A DNA stretch of 64,000 bases from Paenibacillus_G sp049942825 (GTDB taxonomy: Bacteria > Bacillota > Bacilli > Paenibacillales > NBRC-103111): positions 7,378,001 through 7,442,000 of the forward strand of contig NZ_CP187970.1 of NCBI RefSeq assembly GCF_049942825.1. Direction: 5' to 3'. Of this stretch, positions 18,239 through 27,343 are shown piece by piece. Position 1 is the first letter of the stretch; each line of letters opens with the position of its first letter. A program made the translations under genes and the position numbers. The notes beneath the pieces are model-generated. The model did not search any database. It was given only the letters and a program-made list of their open reading frames with translations, and was not told where the DNA came from.

Positions 18239-18371
18239 GCCTGTCAAGGTGTTCTTTTTGACAGGCGGCTTCATTCTGCCCATACTTGTATACGTGTCTG
18301 ACTATCAAGTCAGACCCTGCCTTACGGCGAGTAACGGGGTGCAGGGGGCGGTGCTCCCTGCAATGTTTTTT
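18239..18371. other. Cluster of three perfect hairpins followed by a T-run
   Basis: Hairpins: GCCTGTCAA/TTGACAGGC (18239-18266), GTCTGACT/AGTCAGAC (18296-18315) and TGCAGGG/CCCTGCA (18340-18362), the last followed by ATGTTTTTT as in a plus-strand terminator. No ORF explains the stretch. It may be an untranslated RNA, or part of the 3' side of the neighbouring IS110-family element. Confidence 0.4.
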
Positions 18372-18676
18372 CCTGAGAACAACGGGACATGTCTACATTC
18401 CTTGGCACGAGGGCAAAGTGGTTCTTTGCGCCGGCTGGCAACCTGATATTCGTGGGTTCTCACATGTGATTACATACGACCAGAGAGTTTCCTGCTAACT
18501 ATCAACGCACATAAAGCTCCTGTTCCCTTGCTTTGTGCAGCGGAACTACGCGGATTTCTCTCTGCCTAGCTTTGTACTTTGCCCCCGAGCCAAAGAATGT
18601 AACGCATCTTCCTCAAATCCGTTCTCTTACCACCTCCTTCTTCGTATTTTCAAACTTCTATTACAAACACAAGCGA
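18372..18676. other. Non-coding 3' flank of the IS110-family transposase
   Basis: No supported gene. The sequence is less GC-rich than the host genes and may be the right-end region of the insertion element. I could not place the element boundary. Confidence 0.3.
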
Positions 18677-19798
18677 TTATGCTGCCGCCCTTTGCTTCTG
18701 GACTTCCTTGGCTATAGCCCAGATAAATCCCAAGAGCTCCCTGGCCACGGCGGTAACGATGGTTCCTTTGTTCTTTCCCCTGAAGCTTAACCTATTAAAT
18801 TTATGATGCAGTCTTTTATGCGCCTTCCAAGAGATCTCAATAATCTCCGAGCTTAGCTCCTTTTGCCTCTCCCGCAGGGCTCTTCTTACAGCAGGTTTGC
18901 TCCGATAGGTCCAGGCGGCTTCGACCAGTACCCGTCGGATATGCGCATTTCCGACTTTCGTGATTCGCCCTTGCCGGCGGCTGCCTCCGCTTGAACTTTC
19001 CGAAGGTACCAATCCGGAATAACTCATAAGCTGCGGCGCAAAAGCAAATCTTCCTGCGAGATCTCCGAGTTCGGCCGCAAGAGTAGTGGCCGTAACTAAA
19101 GCAATACCATGAAGTCCTTGCAGCGCCTGAATCATGGTAGCCTGGCACCCTGCCGAAGCCTGCCGTTCCATTTCCTTTTCGTATCGCCCAATCCGGTTTG
19201 CGGCCTCCCTGATGGTGTTGCGGTATTCTTGAAAGACGATATCCTCGCACGCATCCGTAAAGCGCAAGGTATCCAGCCAGTTCTCGTAGGCCGATGTCCA
19301 TAACTTCGTGCCGCCCGGTGGATGAAGCTGGTGCCGAAGCAGGAACTTCGTTAGCCGCTGCTTGTGCCGATTCATATCCTGAACCGCATCCTCCCGGGCC
19401 CGAACCAAATCCCGCAGCGCTTCGTCCTCGGGTGTAGGTACGTAGATTTCGGTTAACTCTCTAGCCCTGTAGAGCTGCGCTAAACGTATGGCATCCCTTT
19501 TGTCGGTTTTAATGCGCTTGTTGCCATCCAATGCTTTGGGCGCAACGACGCTGCAATTGACAAAGAGTTCAAGGAACCAACGATACAGTTGAAACCCTGT
19601 AGGCCCGGCCTCATAGCAAACGTCGAGTTTGATCTCATCGTCCTTTGCAAGCTGCTTGACTAATTTTCGCACGGCCTCTTTGGTATGTGGAATCGTCCCC
19701 CAGAACGGTACAGGCTCATCTCGATTTTCCGTGGCGATAGCAACAGCAATTTTTTCCTTGGATACGTCTAACCCTACATACTTTGTGGACATACTCAT
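18677..19798 (-). CDS. IS110-family transposase (DEDD recombinase)
   Basis: 373 residues from the ATG at 19798, which has GGAG ten bases upstream. The N-terminal DEDD domain shows GLDVSKEK (Asp11), CYEAGPTG (Glu) and DKRDAIRLAQL (the Asp pair). A coiled middle region follows, then the C-terminal Tnp20 domain with LMSYSGLVPSESSSGG carrying the conserved serines. IS110 enzymes use a structured RNA from the element's own ends to choose donor and target. The frame is intact, so the element may be active. Confidence 0.93.
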   Translation of the reverse strand: MSMSTKYVGLDVSKEKIAVAIATENRDEPVPFWGTIPHTKEAVRKLVKQLAKDDEIKLDVCYEAGPTGFQLYRWFLELFVNCSVVAPKALDGNKRIKTDKRDAIRLAQLYRARELTEIYVPTPEDEALRDLVRAREDAVQDMNRHKQRLTKFLLRHQLHPPGGTKLWTSAYENWLDTLRFTDACEDIVFQEYRNTIREAANRIGRYEKEMERQASAGCQATMIQALQGLHGIALVTATTLAAELGDLAGRFAFAPQLMSYSGLVPSESSSGGSRRQGRITKVGNAHIRRVLVEAAWTYRSKPAVRRALRERQKELSSEIIEISWKAHKRLHHKFNRLSFRGKNKGTIVTAVARELLGFIWAIAKEVQKQRAAA

Positions 19799-19802
19799 TA
19801 CT

Positions 19803-19905
19803 AACCGACTCCTTTTTGTTTGTAGCTCTGTTTTGGATTTGATTGGTGTATTCACTCCAAGTCATTTCCAACTTCAACCTACGTGATGCAAAGAGGTAGT
19901 CGGTT
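19803..19905 (-). promoter_or_regulatory. Long-range stem that can mask the transposase ribosome site
   Basis: Plus-strand arms AACCGACTCCTTTTTG (19803-19818) and CAAAGAGGTAGTCGGTT (19889-19905), with AACCGACT/AGTCGGTT perfect. In the minus-strand RNA the second arm contains the transposase GGAG. A TATAAT (19917-19912) lies just upstream. The stem could block translation, or belong to the element's guide RNA. Confidence 0.5.
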
Positions 19906-20054
19906 TCGTTCATTATAACTATCGCCATCAGGAGACCAACCACCGCCCAGCTCTCCCACCAGGCTGACCCGCGCTTCTCCCCCATACCCGCCGCAATACG
20001 GCTCCCGCCCGCCGGGCAACCGGCCGTGCGCCCTCCGTCCCCTGCGCCCCGGGC

Positions 20055-20702
20055 TTACAGCAGCGTATGGTACCCGTCGAGGAATACTTTGACCGCGAAG
20101 AACAGGAACAGGATCGCCGATACGATCGAGAATCCCCGGGTCAGCTTCTCGCCGAGCAGCTTGGCGCCCTGGGAGCTGACCACCGCCATGAATGCCGACC
20201 AGACAAGGCCGGCGACGAAGAAGCCGAGGAAGAACAGCATCAGCGCCTCGTAAGACGTGGAATCGGTTGTCGACGCGATGACACTGCCTCCGATCGAAGC
20301 AAAAAAGAGAATCGCCGTCGGCGAAGCAAGGGCCAGCGTTATGCCCATATATAGATCCTTGACCGACCCGCGGCGGCTGCCCTTGGCGGCTCCCCCGAGA
20401 TCGATCTCCTTCACCCGGATCACCGACATGATCATCTGCCACGCGAGATAGAGCAGGATAAGCGTGCCCCCGATCCAGAGAATCCACCGGATATAAATAT
20501 GCTCCAGAATCAGCGTAATCCCCACCATCGACAGCACCGCATAGATCAGGTCTCCGATCCCTGAACCGAAGCCCACCAGCACGGCGGGCACGAACCCCCG
20601 TTCCACCCCTGTTTTCATAATCGTGACATTGACCATTCCCAGATCCAGACATAAAGCCAGCGACAGCAGAAATCCCGACCAAAACAACTCCAAGACGCTC
20701 AC
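20055..20702 (-). CDS. LysE/RhtB-family amino-acid exporter
   Basis: 215 residues and about six membrane helices, matching the family length. The N-terminus (LFWSGFLLSLALCLDLGMVNV) and the middle segment (LYMGITLALASPTAILFFASIGG) fit LysE family features. The likely start is a GTG with a weak purine stretch. It points away from thrS and stands alone; the IS110 element lies downstream of it. The substrate, probably an amino acid or derivative, cannot be told from the sequence. Confidence 0.88.
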   Translation of the reverse strand: MSVLELFWSGFLLSLALCLDLGMVNVTIMKTGVERGFVPAVLVGFGSGIGDLIYAVLSMVGITLILEHIYIRWILWIGGTLILLYLAWQMIMSVIRVKEIDLGGAAKGSRRGSVKDLYMGITLALASPTAILFFASIGGSVIASTTDSTSYEALMLFFLGFFVAGLVWSAFMAVVSSQGAKLLGEKLTRGFSIVSAILFLFFAVKVFLDGYHTLL

Positions 20703-20998
20703 CCCAACCTGTTCATTCGGTTCAATCCCATGGGCCAGGCGGGCCGCCGGCCCTCCCCCATCACGTGATCAGGAAGATTCGACGGCTGCCTGTATATGAA
20801 ATGTTCAGCGGACACAAGCCGCGTCCTCTGCCAATGACTCCTTCCCGTTTCCAGCCCAAAAAGCCGGATGAGAGCCTCCATAGAGCCGCTCCCAGCAAAG
20901 CTTATCATATTCAGGAGGGCAGTTGAACCCTGACTTTTTCTACTTTCTGCCGTTCTCTCTACGACATGGGACTTTACGCCTCCCCGAGCATTAGCCCC

Positions 20999-21026
20999 TT
21001 GACATTGAAAAAAGCCCCTGTATAAT
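20999..21026 (+). promoter_or_regulatory. Promoter of the thrS leader
   Basis: TTGACA (20999-21004), 16-base spacer, TATAAT (21021-21026). Confidence 0.85.
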
Positions 21027-21039
21027 ACATAATCAAACC

Positions 21040-21341
21040 TCAAAAGCACGGCGATGACCAAAGACATGATCCCCCGAAACGGACTGCCAGAGAGAGAAGT
21101 GAGTGGTGCGAGCTTCTTCAGTTACGTCAGCGGATTACCCCTTTGCAGCCGCTCCGCTGAACCCCCAGGACCGCCTGCGGCAGTAAGCGGAGCCGCCTGA
21201 TCCCCGATACCGGATCCCATGAGGACCTTGCGACGACTCCACTCCCGGGCGAACCCCCGGCAGATCCAGCGCGCAGGTCGAATTAGGGTGGAACCACGAG
21301 CTGAACGCACTCGTCCCTTACCGGACGAGATGCGTTTTTTT
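21040..21341 (+). promoter_or_regulatory. T-box riboswitch leader of thrS
   Basis: A long structured leader between promoter and thrS. The T-box sequence AGGGTGGAACCACG is at 21285-21298. The terminator AACGCA-CTCGTCC / GGACGAG-TGCGTT followed by T's is at 21304-21341. Uncharged threonyl tRNA binding would favour the antiterminator and permit thrS transcription. I did not resolve the specifier codon with certainty. Confidence 0.92.
21304..21341 (+). terminator. T-box controlled terminator
   Basis: Stem of 7 plus 6 pairs with one bulged A and a seven-T tail, directly after the T-box sequence. Confidence 0.9.
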
Positions 21342-21382
21342 GCGTTCACAACACACTAATTCAGGAAATGGAGGAACAAGAC

Positions 21383-23317
21383 ATGAAGGAGATCAGCGTG
21401 GCACTGCAGGACGGAACGGTAAGGAGGTATGCTGCGGGCACCACGATCCGCGAGATCGCCGAGTCGATCAGCTCCGGCCTCAAGAAAAAGGCTGTCGCCG
21501 GACGGGTCAACGAAACACTGGTAGATCTGGACCGGCGGCTGGAGGTAGAAGGAGGGACGGCAGGCTTCACCGTAACCATCGTCACGCTGGACTCGCCGGA
21601 CGGGCTGGAGATCAGCCGGCATACCACGGCGCATGTCATGGCGCAGGCGTGCCGGCGGCTCTATGGGCCGCAGTCTGTGAAGCTAGGGATCGGGCCGGTG
21701 ATCCGGGACGGGTTCTACTACGACATCGACCTGGACCGCCCGCTCTCCCCCGCCGATCTTGCCGCTATCGAGCAGGAGATGGAGCGGATCATCCGGGAGA
21801 ACCTCCCCATCGTCCGCCGGGAAGTGTCCAGGGAAGAAGCCCTGCATACCTTCTCGGAGCTCGGGGAGCCGCTGAAGCTGGAGCTTATCCGGGATCTGCC
21901 GGCGGAGGCGGTGATCTCCCTGTACAGCCAGGGCGAGTTCACGGATCTGTGCCGCGGGCCGCACCTGCCCTCCACAGGCTGGATCAAGGCATTCAAGCTG
22001 CTCAGCACAGCAGGCGCTTACTGGCGGGGGGACGCGGCGAATCCCATGCTGCAGCGGATCTACGGGACGGCCTTCGGTTCGAAAGCGGAGCTCGAAGCGC
22101 ACCTCCGCTTCCTGGAGGAAGCGAAGAAGCGGGACCACCGGAAGCTCGGCCGTGAGCTCGGGCTGTTCATGTTCTCCGAGGAAGCGCCGGGCATGCCCTT
22201 CTACCTCCCCAAGGGAATGACGGTCCGTACGGAGCTCGAACAATTCGAGCGTACGCTCCTGCGGCAGCGCGCCTATGACGAGGTGCGCACCCCCCTCATG
22301 ATGAACAACCGCATGTGGGAGCAGTCGGGCCACTGGGACCACTACCGGGAGAATATGTATTTCTCGGATGTCGACGATACGACATATGCGCTGAAGCCGA
22401 TGAACTGCCCCGGCCATATGCTCATCTTCAAGAACCGGCTGCACTCCTACCGCGAGCTGCCCGTGCGGCTCGCCGAATTCGGGCAGGTGCACCGGCATGA
22501 GTTCTCCGGGGCGCTGAACGGTATGATGCGGGTGCGCACCTTCTGCCAGGACGACGCCCACCTCTTCGTCCGGCCGGATCAGATCGAGGGGGAGATCGGC
22601 GGCATCATCGAGCTCATCGACGAGATCTACAGCGTGTTCGGGTTCCAATACGAAATCGAGCTGTCCACAAGGCCGGAGGATTCCATGGGCTCGGAGGAGC
22701 TGTGGAACGAGGCGGAGCGTTCCCTGCAGAACGTGCTCGAAGCCCGCGGGATCACCTATCGCCTGAACCCGGGAGACGGTGCCTTCTATGGACCGAAGAT
22801 CGACTTCCACATCCGCGACGCGCTGCAGCGGAGCTGGCAGTGCGGCACGATCCAGGTCGATTTCCAGATGCCCGAAAAGTTCGATCTGTCTTATATCGGC
22901 GATGACGGGCTCAAGCACCGGCCGGTGGTCATCCACCGCGCGGTGTATGGCTCCATCGACCGGTTCATCGGCATCCTGACGGAGCATTACGCGGGAGCTT
23001 TCCCGCTGTGGCTGGCTCCCGTCCAGGTGAAGCTGCTCCCGGTTTCGGACGCTTTTGCCGGCTATGCCCACAAGGTACAAGAAGCCCTGGCCGGAGCCGG
23101 CCTCCGTGCCGAAGTCGATGCCCGCAGCGAGAAGCTTGGCTACAAGATCCGCGAGGCACAGCTGGAGAAGGTGCCTTATATGTTCATTCTCGGCGAACAG
23201 GAGCAGTCGTCCGGCACGGTATCCGTCCGCAAGAGAGACGAGGGCGATCTCGGAGGCCGTACCATGGGGGACATCACCGAACACCTGCTGAAAGAAATCA
23301 GTCAGAAATCGGTCTGA
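21383..23317 (+). CDS. thrS: Threonyl-tRNA synthetase
   Basis: 644 residues from the ATG at 21383, chosen because GGAGG lies eight bases before it; an ATG 15 bases upstream lacks this. Order of parts: TGS domain (1-60), editing domain with HTTAHVMAQ, catalytic core with the zinc ligands in MNCPGHM and HRHEF, the motif 2 region RVRTFCQDDAHLF, motif 3 region VHRAVYGSIDRF, and the anticodon-binding domain. It charges tRNA-Thr. Regulated by the T-box upstream. Confidence 0.96.
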   Translation: MKEISVALQDGTVRRYAAGTTIREIAESISSGLKKKAVAGRVNETLVDLDRRLEVEGGTAGFTVTIVTLDSPDGLEISRHTTAHVMAQACRRLYGPQSVKLGIGPVIRDGFYYDIDLDRPLSPADLAAIEQEMERIIRENLPIVRREVSREEALHTFSELGEPLKLELIRDLPAEAVISLYSQGEFTDLCRGPHLPSTGWIKAFKLLSTAGAYWRGDAANPMLQRIYGTAFGSKAELEAHLRFLEEAKKRDHRKLGRELGLFMFSEEAPGMPFYLPKGMTVRTELEQFERTLLRQRAYDEVRTPLMMNNRMWEQSGHWDHYRENMYFSDVDDTTYALKPMNCPGHMLIFKNRLHSYRELPVRLAEFGQVHRHEFSGALNGMMRVRTFCQDDAHLFVRPDQIEGEIGGIIELIDEIYSVFGFQYEIELSTRPEDSMGSEELWNEAERSLQNVLEARGITYRLNPGDGAFYGPKIDFHIRDALQRSWQCGTIQVDFQMPEKFDLSYIGDDGLKHRPVVIHRAVYGSIDRFIGILTEHYAGAFPLWLAPVQVKLLPVSDAFAGYAHKVQEALAGAGLRAEVDARSEKLGYKIREAQLEKVPYMFILGEQEQSSGTVSVRKRDEGDLGGRTMGDITEHLLKEISQKSV

Positions 23318-23471
23318 GAACATAAGCAGCGGCAAAATGATTTGGGACGCCCATTATTCATATACTTAACTGCTCCCTAGTTGGGCCGGTCCACCGCATG
23401 ACATAATGAGGCGGATGGAGAATGGATGTGCACATAACCGGGCTGCGGCCCGACGGGGGGTGGGTTGTCTT

Positions 23472-24923
23472 ATGCATAAGATCGAAGAGGCGGCAATAAC
23501 AGAGATGGGGCAAAGCATGAGTCGGGGAGACCTGTCTTCCCTGGATCTCGTTCAATTCTATATGGACCGCACAGCCCGTCTCGACCAAGACGGACCGAAG
23601 ATCAATGCCATCCTGGAGTGGAACCCTCAGGCTTTGGAGCTGGCCGAGGCTGCGGATGCCGAGCGCCGCGCCGGCCGGGCCTGCGGACCGCTGCACGGCA
23701 TCCCCGTGCTGCTCAAGGATAACATCGGGACAGCCGACGCCATGCATACCAGCGCCGGGTCGCTCGCGCTCGCCGATCATTACGCCCGGCAGGACGCGTT
23801 CCTTGTAACCCGCCTGCGGGAAGCCGGCGCCGTCATCATCGGGAAGTCCAACATGACCGAATGGGCCAATTTTATGACAAGCGGCATGCCGAGCGGGTAC
23901 AGCTCCCGCGGCGGCCAGGTGCTGAATCCCTACGGCCGGGGCGTCTTCTGCGCGGGAGGGTCGAGCAGCGGCAGCGGCGCGGCGGTCTCCTGCAATCTGA
24001 CGGCCGTCGCCGTCGGCACCGAGACATCCGGTTCGATCCTTGATCCCGCCGCACAGCATTCCATCGTCGGGATCAAGCCAACCGTGGGCCGCATCTCCCG
24101 CAGCGGGATCATCCCGCTGGCGCACAGCCAGGATACCGCGGGACCAATGGCCAGAACGGTAGCGGACGCGGCCGTGCTGCTCGGCATCCTGTGCGGGTGG
24201 GATCCTGCGGATCCGGTGACCGGCGCATCCGCAGGACAGGAGGTGCCCGACTTCACGGTCTTCCTGGACCGGGACGGGCTCCGCGGAGCACGCATCGGGA
24301 TCCCCAGGCAGCTCTATCATGACTCGCTGACCGGGGAAGAGCTGGCACGGTTCGAGGAGCTTCTTGGGGACATCGCCCATGCCGGGGCTGATCTGGTCGA
24401 CCCGGCGGATATCCCGTCTGCCCGGGAGCTGGCCTCGCACCGTTCCGAAGTACTGAGGTATGAGTTCAAAGCGGACCTGAACGCGTATCTCAGCCGGCTT
24501 CCCGAAGGGCTTCCCGTCCGCTCGCTGAAGGAGCTCATCGCCTTCAACGAAGCGCATGCCGAGAAGACCCTGCGATACGGGCAGGCCACCCTGCTGTGGG
24601 CGGAGGAGACCTCCGGCCGGCTGACCGAGCCCCGGTATCTGCTCGACCGGCTGACGGATCTCCGCCTGGCACGCACGGAGGGCATCGACCGGGTCATGAA
24701 GGAGCACCGGCTCGATGCCCTTCTCTTCCCGCAGACCGCCGGGGACGATCTAGGCGCCAAGGCCGGCTATCCTTCCATCTCGGTGCCGGGGGGCTACCTC
24801 CGGAATGGGAGCCCGTTCGGCGTAATGTTCACCGGTGCGGCTTATGCCGAGCCCCTGTTAATCCGACTGGCGTATGCGTTCGAACAGCTGCAGCCCCGCC
24901 GGATTCCGCCTCTACTCCATTAA
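23472..24923 (+). CDS. Amidase-signature hydrolase
   Basis: 483 residues from the ATG at 23472 (MHKIEEAAITEM). The Lys/cis-Ser/Ser triad of the family is visible: Lys in VLLKDNIG, the Gly/Ser-rich GGSSSGSGAAVS, and the nucleophile region GTETSGSILDP. It hydrolyses amide bonds; the length and sequence suit stand-alone amidases rather than GatA, and no gatCB genes are adjacent. The ribosome site is weak (GGGTGG). A strong terminator follows. Confidence 0.88.
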   Translation: MHKIEEAAITEMGQSMSRGDLSSLDLVQFYMDRTARLDQDGPKINAILEWNPQALELAEAADAERRAGRACGPLHGIPVLLKDNIGTADAMHTSAGSLALADHYARQDAFLVTRLREAGAVIIGKSNMTEWANFMTSGMPSGYSSRGGQVLNPYGRGVFCAGGSSSGSGAAVSCNLTAVAVGTETSGSILDPAAQHSIVGIKPTVGRISRSGIIPLAHSQDTAGPMARTVADAAVLLGILCGWDPADPVTGASAGQEVPDFTVFLDRDGLRGARIGIPRQLYHDSLTGEELARFEELLGDIAHAGADLVDPADIPSARELASHRSEVLRYEFKADLNAYLSRLPEGLPVRSLKELIAFNEAHAEKTLRYGQATLLWAEETSGRLTEPRYLLDRLTDLRLARTEGIDRVMKEHRLDALLFPQTAGDDLGAKAGYPSISVPGGYLRNGSPFGVMFTGAAYAEPLLIRLAYAFEQLQPRRIPPLLH

Positions 24924-24944
24924 CAAGCAGCGCAACTTACACGT

Positions 24945-24978
24945 ACAGCCTACCCGGTCTTCCGGGCAGGCTGTTTTT
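24945..24978 (+). terminator. Terminator of the amidase gene
   Basis: ACAGCC-TACCCGG / CCGGGCA-GGCTGT stem followed by TTTTT. Confidence 0.85.
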
Positions 24979-25077
24979 GTACCTTATAGAATCTCAGGGA
25001 GGGCCTCATAATTCCTTCTTGATATGGAAACCTTAGTTACGAACCATCCGCACCATAACACGATGGGAGCAGATCGA

Positions 25078-25722
25078 ATGACGACAGACCAAACGTAACG
25101 GATAACAAAGCTTCATGAGCTCACCTCGGAGGCCACCTGGAATTACTGGTTCTCTTATTCGCACGCAGGCACCTGGCAGTTCTGGGTGGAGATCGCCCTG
25201 CTGGCCGTTCCGCTTCTTGCGCTCTTCCTCTATATCGACCGCGGCAAGGCGTTCCTGCTCGGGTTCTACGGCTTCTGCGTGCATATGCTGTTCACTTACA
25301 TTGATGTCTATGGCATCATGCACGGATTGTGGATCTATCCGTACAAAGCGGTCCCTTTTCTCTCCGTCAATCTGCCGCTGGACACCTCGCTGATTCCGGT
25401 ACTCTACTTGTTCATGTATCAATGGACAATCAACTTCGGCAAAAACTACTATATCTACGGTACGGCGCTTTGCCTCTTCCTTTCATTCCTGTTCAAACCG
25501 GCTATGGTCGCCTTCGACCTCTTCCGTTTCAATCATGGTACCGGCTGCCTTCATCTGTTCGCCGGCTACCTCACGATCCTCTGCCTGTCACGCTGGGTTA
25601 CGAATCTGTTCCTGTACGCCGAACGGATCTCCAAGCAGGATCCTCCTGACGGCGGGCCGGTCAAGCCGCTTCCCCGGGCTCTCAAGCTGACGCGCCTGTT
25701 CCCCCGGCCCAAAGCCAGGTGA
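25078..25722 (+). pseudogene. CBO0543-family membrane protein gene with an in-frame stop at codon 7
   Basis: An ATG at 25078 (GGGAG upstream) is followed in frame by five codons and TAA at 25096-25098. The same frame then continues open to 25722, encoding ELTSEATWNYWFSYSHAGTW and at least four membrane helices of the CBO0543 type. The only internal starts are late, e.g. a GTG at 25186 that would lose the conserved NYW segment. The body is otherwise intact, so the nonsense change may be recent, bypassed by an internal or rare start, or a sequencing error. Confidence 0.65.
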
Positions 25723-25781
25723 AGCGCTGTCCGGTGTTTCGAGACAACTCCCGGCGCGGCGGTGCTTGCCGGTCGCCTCGC

Positions 25782-25816
25782 AGCAAAGCCCATCCCGGTA
25801 CGGGATGGGCTTTGCT
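25782..25816. terminator. Long perfect hairpin between convergent genes
   Basis: 16-base perfect arms (AGCAAAGCCCATCCCG and its complement) with a three-base loop, placed between a plus-strand and a minus-strand gene end. No long T-run follows on either side, so it may be a bidirectional terminator of reduced strength. Confidence 0.55.
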
Positions 25817-25924
25817 TGTGGGTCGGCACGCGCCAGACGCTCGAGAGCTGCCGGCTTGCTGTGTGCACATAGACCGTCGCTGCCGACGGCGCTTCATGGG
25901 CTTGTCCTGCTCGACCCGCCCGTC

Positions 25925-27016
25925 TTACTGCGGGAAGTATGCCGCCTGGACACACACCGGTTTCGACACGGTAACGGCATGGCCGGAGAATTCCAGCCGC
26001 CCGCTCTCCCGGTCGACACGGAACAGCACCAGGTTGTTCTCCGAATCGCGGTTCGCGGCGAGCAGATAGCGTCCGCCCGGCAGCAGCGCGAAGTGACGCG
26101 GGTGCCCCCCTCTTGTCGCGACGTGTTCGACAAGCGTCAGCCGGCCGCTCTCCCGGTCGATCCGGAATACGACAATACTGTCGTGGCCCCGGTTCGAGCC
26201 GTAGAGAAACTGACCGTCCTCGGATACGGCAATCTCCGCGCACGTATTCTCTTCCGTAAAGCCCTCAGGCAGCGTCGGCACATGCTCGATCTCCTGCAGG
26301 GTTCCCGCTTCGCTGTCATACCGGAAGGAAGTAATCGTGGAATCCACCTCATTGATCGAGAAGGCGAGCTTCCCGTCCGGGTGGAACGCCATATGACGCG
26401 GCCCGGCCCCGGGGTGGGTCGGCGTTTCGCCATGGTAGATCAGCGCGTCCTTCTGCTCATCCAACGTATAGATCCGGATGCGGTCCATCCCGAGGTCCGG
26501 CACGAACAAGAACCGGCCGTCACGGCTGAGGTTGGCCGAATGCGGGTGCGGGCGGTCCTGCCGATCGGGGTGCGGTCCATGCCCTTCATACTGCTGGGTA
26601 TCCAGCAGCCCGCCGATCCGGCCGTCCTCCCCAAGCGCCGAGAGCCCGATCCGGCCTCCATGATAGCTCGTCAGGACAAGGTACCGTCCCGAGCCGACAC
26701 GCTGGATATGGCAGGCCGGCGCGTCCACGCCGATCCCGCGGCCGATCTCCGACAGGCGTCCGGCCTTCGTGTCGATGTCGAACGACACGGCTTCCCCTAC
26801 CTTCGCACCGTCATCCGACACGCCCTCGGCGAGCGAATATAGCCGGCGCCCCTCCGCATCCAGATTCAAGAAGGTCGGATTCTTGAGGCCGGATACCGAA
26901 TCGAGCAGCGCAAGCTCCTCTTTCTCCTCGTCGAACGCATAGACATATACCCCGCTGCCGGAGGCTTCCGCATAGGAACCGACGAACACAAGCATGTTTT
27001 GCTGTTCCACTGTCAT
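25925..27016 (-). CDS. Lactonase-family beta-propeller protein (6-phosphogluconolactonase type)
   Basis: 363 residues from the ATG at 27016 (MTVEQQNMLVFVGSYAE). Repeating blades are visible, e.g. NPTFLNLDAEGRRLYSLAEG, HSANLSRDGRFLFVPDLG, GPRHMAFHPDGKLAFSINE and HPRHFALLPGGRYLLAANR, as in the Pgl/YkgB seven-bladed propeller. It probably hydrolyses a sugar lactone such as 6-phosphogluconolactone. Cytosolic, no signal peptide. Monocistronic. Confidence 0.88.
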   Translation of the reverse strand: MTVEQQNMLVFVGSYAEASGSGVYVYAFDEEKEELALLDSVSGLKNPTFLNLDAEGRRLYSLAEGVSDDGAKVGEAVSFDIDTKAGRLSEIGRGIGVDAPACHIQRVGSGRYLVLTSYHGGRIGLSALGEDGRIGGLLDTQQYEGHGPHPDRQDRPHPHSANLSRDGRFLFVPDLGMDRIRIYTLDEQKDALIYHGETPTHPGAGPRHMAFHPDGKLAFSINEVDSTITSFRYDSEAGTLQEIEHVPTLPEGFTEENTCAEIAVSEDGQFLYGSNRGHDSIVVFRIDRESGRLTLVEHVATRGGHPRHFALLPGGRYLLAANRDSENNLVLFRVDRESGRLEFSGHAVTVSKPVCVQAAYFPQ

Positions 27017-27343
27017 CTCGCATTTCCCCTCTTTCCTTATATTCACTGGATATTCCTCACTGTATAGAGTACCACACCCTTCCCTCAAAACGATAATCCC
27101 CTGCATGAGGAGCCCATTATTTCCCGGAAAATATGACAGCGGCAAGCGTACCGTTTCGACCTGCCAGCAGCCTCTCTTCGCGCTCCACGCACCTGTTTTC
27201 GACCCGAACCGCAAGGAGAAGAACACCCGGCTTCTGTGCCGCTTCCAGCTCGAAAAGCCCGCCGATTGGACAAGGCAGGCCTCCGATAAGGTATACTAAG
27301 AGCGAGTGTACGACATTAATCCGCAGCCGAAGGAGCGTAACCC
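27017..27343. other. Intergenic region between divergent genes
   Basis: It must hold the promoters of the lactonase and DUF6953 genes, but I see no clear gene, hairpin or operator in it. Confidence 0.4.

Larger units (their letters stand above)
18500..19920 (-). mobile_element. IS110-family insertion sequence, approximate extent
   Basis: One DEDD transposase gene with non-coding flanks. The left end (upstream of the gene) probably lies near 19905-19925, where AT-richer sequence gives way to GC-rich host sequence. The right end could be anywhere from about 18240 to 18600. No terminal inverted repeats are seen, as expected for the family. Confidence 0.6.

Noticed and set aside
8234..19920. Phage or plasmid defence system around the IS110 element and regulator genes
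   Set aside because: No nuclease, toxin, methylase, reverse transcriptase or other defence domain was found among the neighbouring proteins.
21683..23335. 550-codon frame opposite thrS
   Set aside because: Antisense shadow of a well-identified essential gene, a common result of high GC content.
25782..25816. Perfect 16-base hairpin as a mobile palindrome
   Set aside because: Its place between convergent gene ends is better explained as a bidirectional terminator; no second copy seen in the window.
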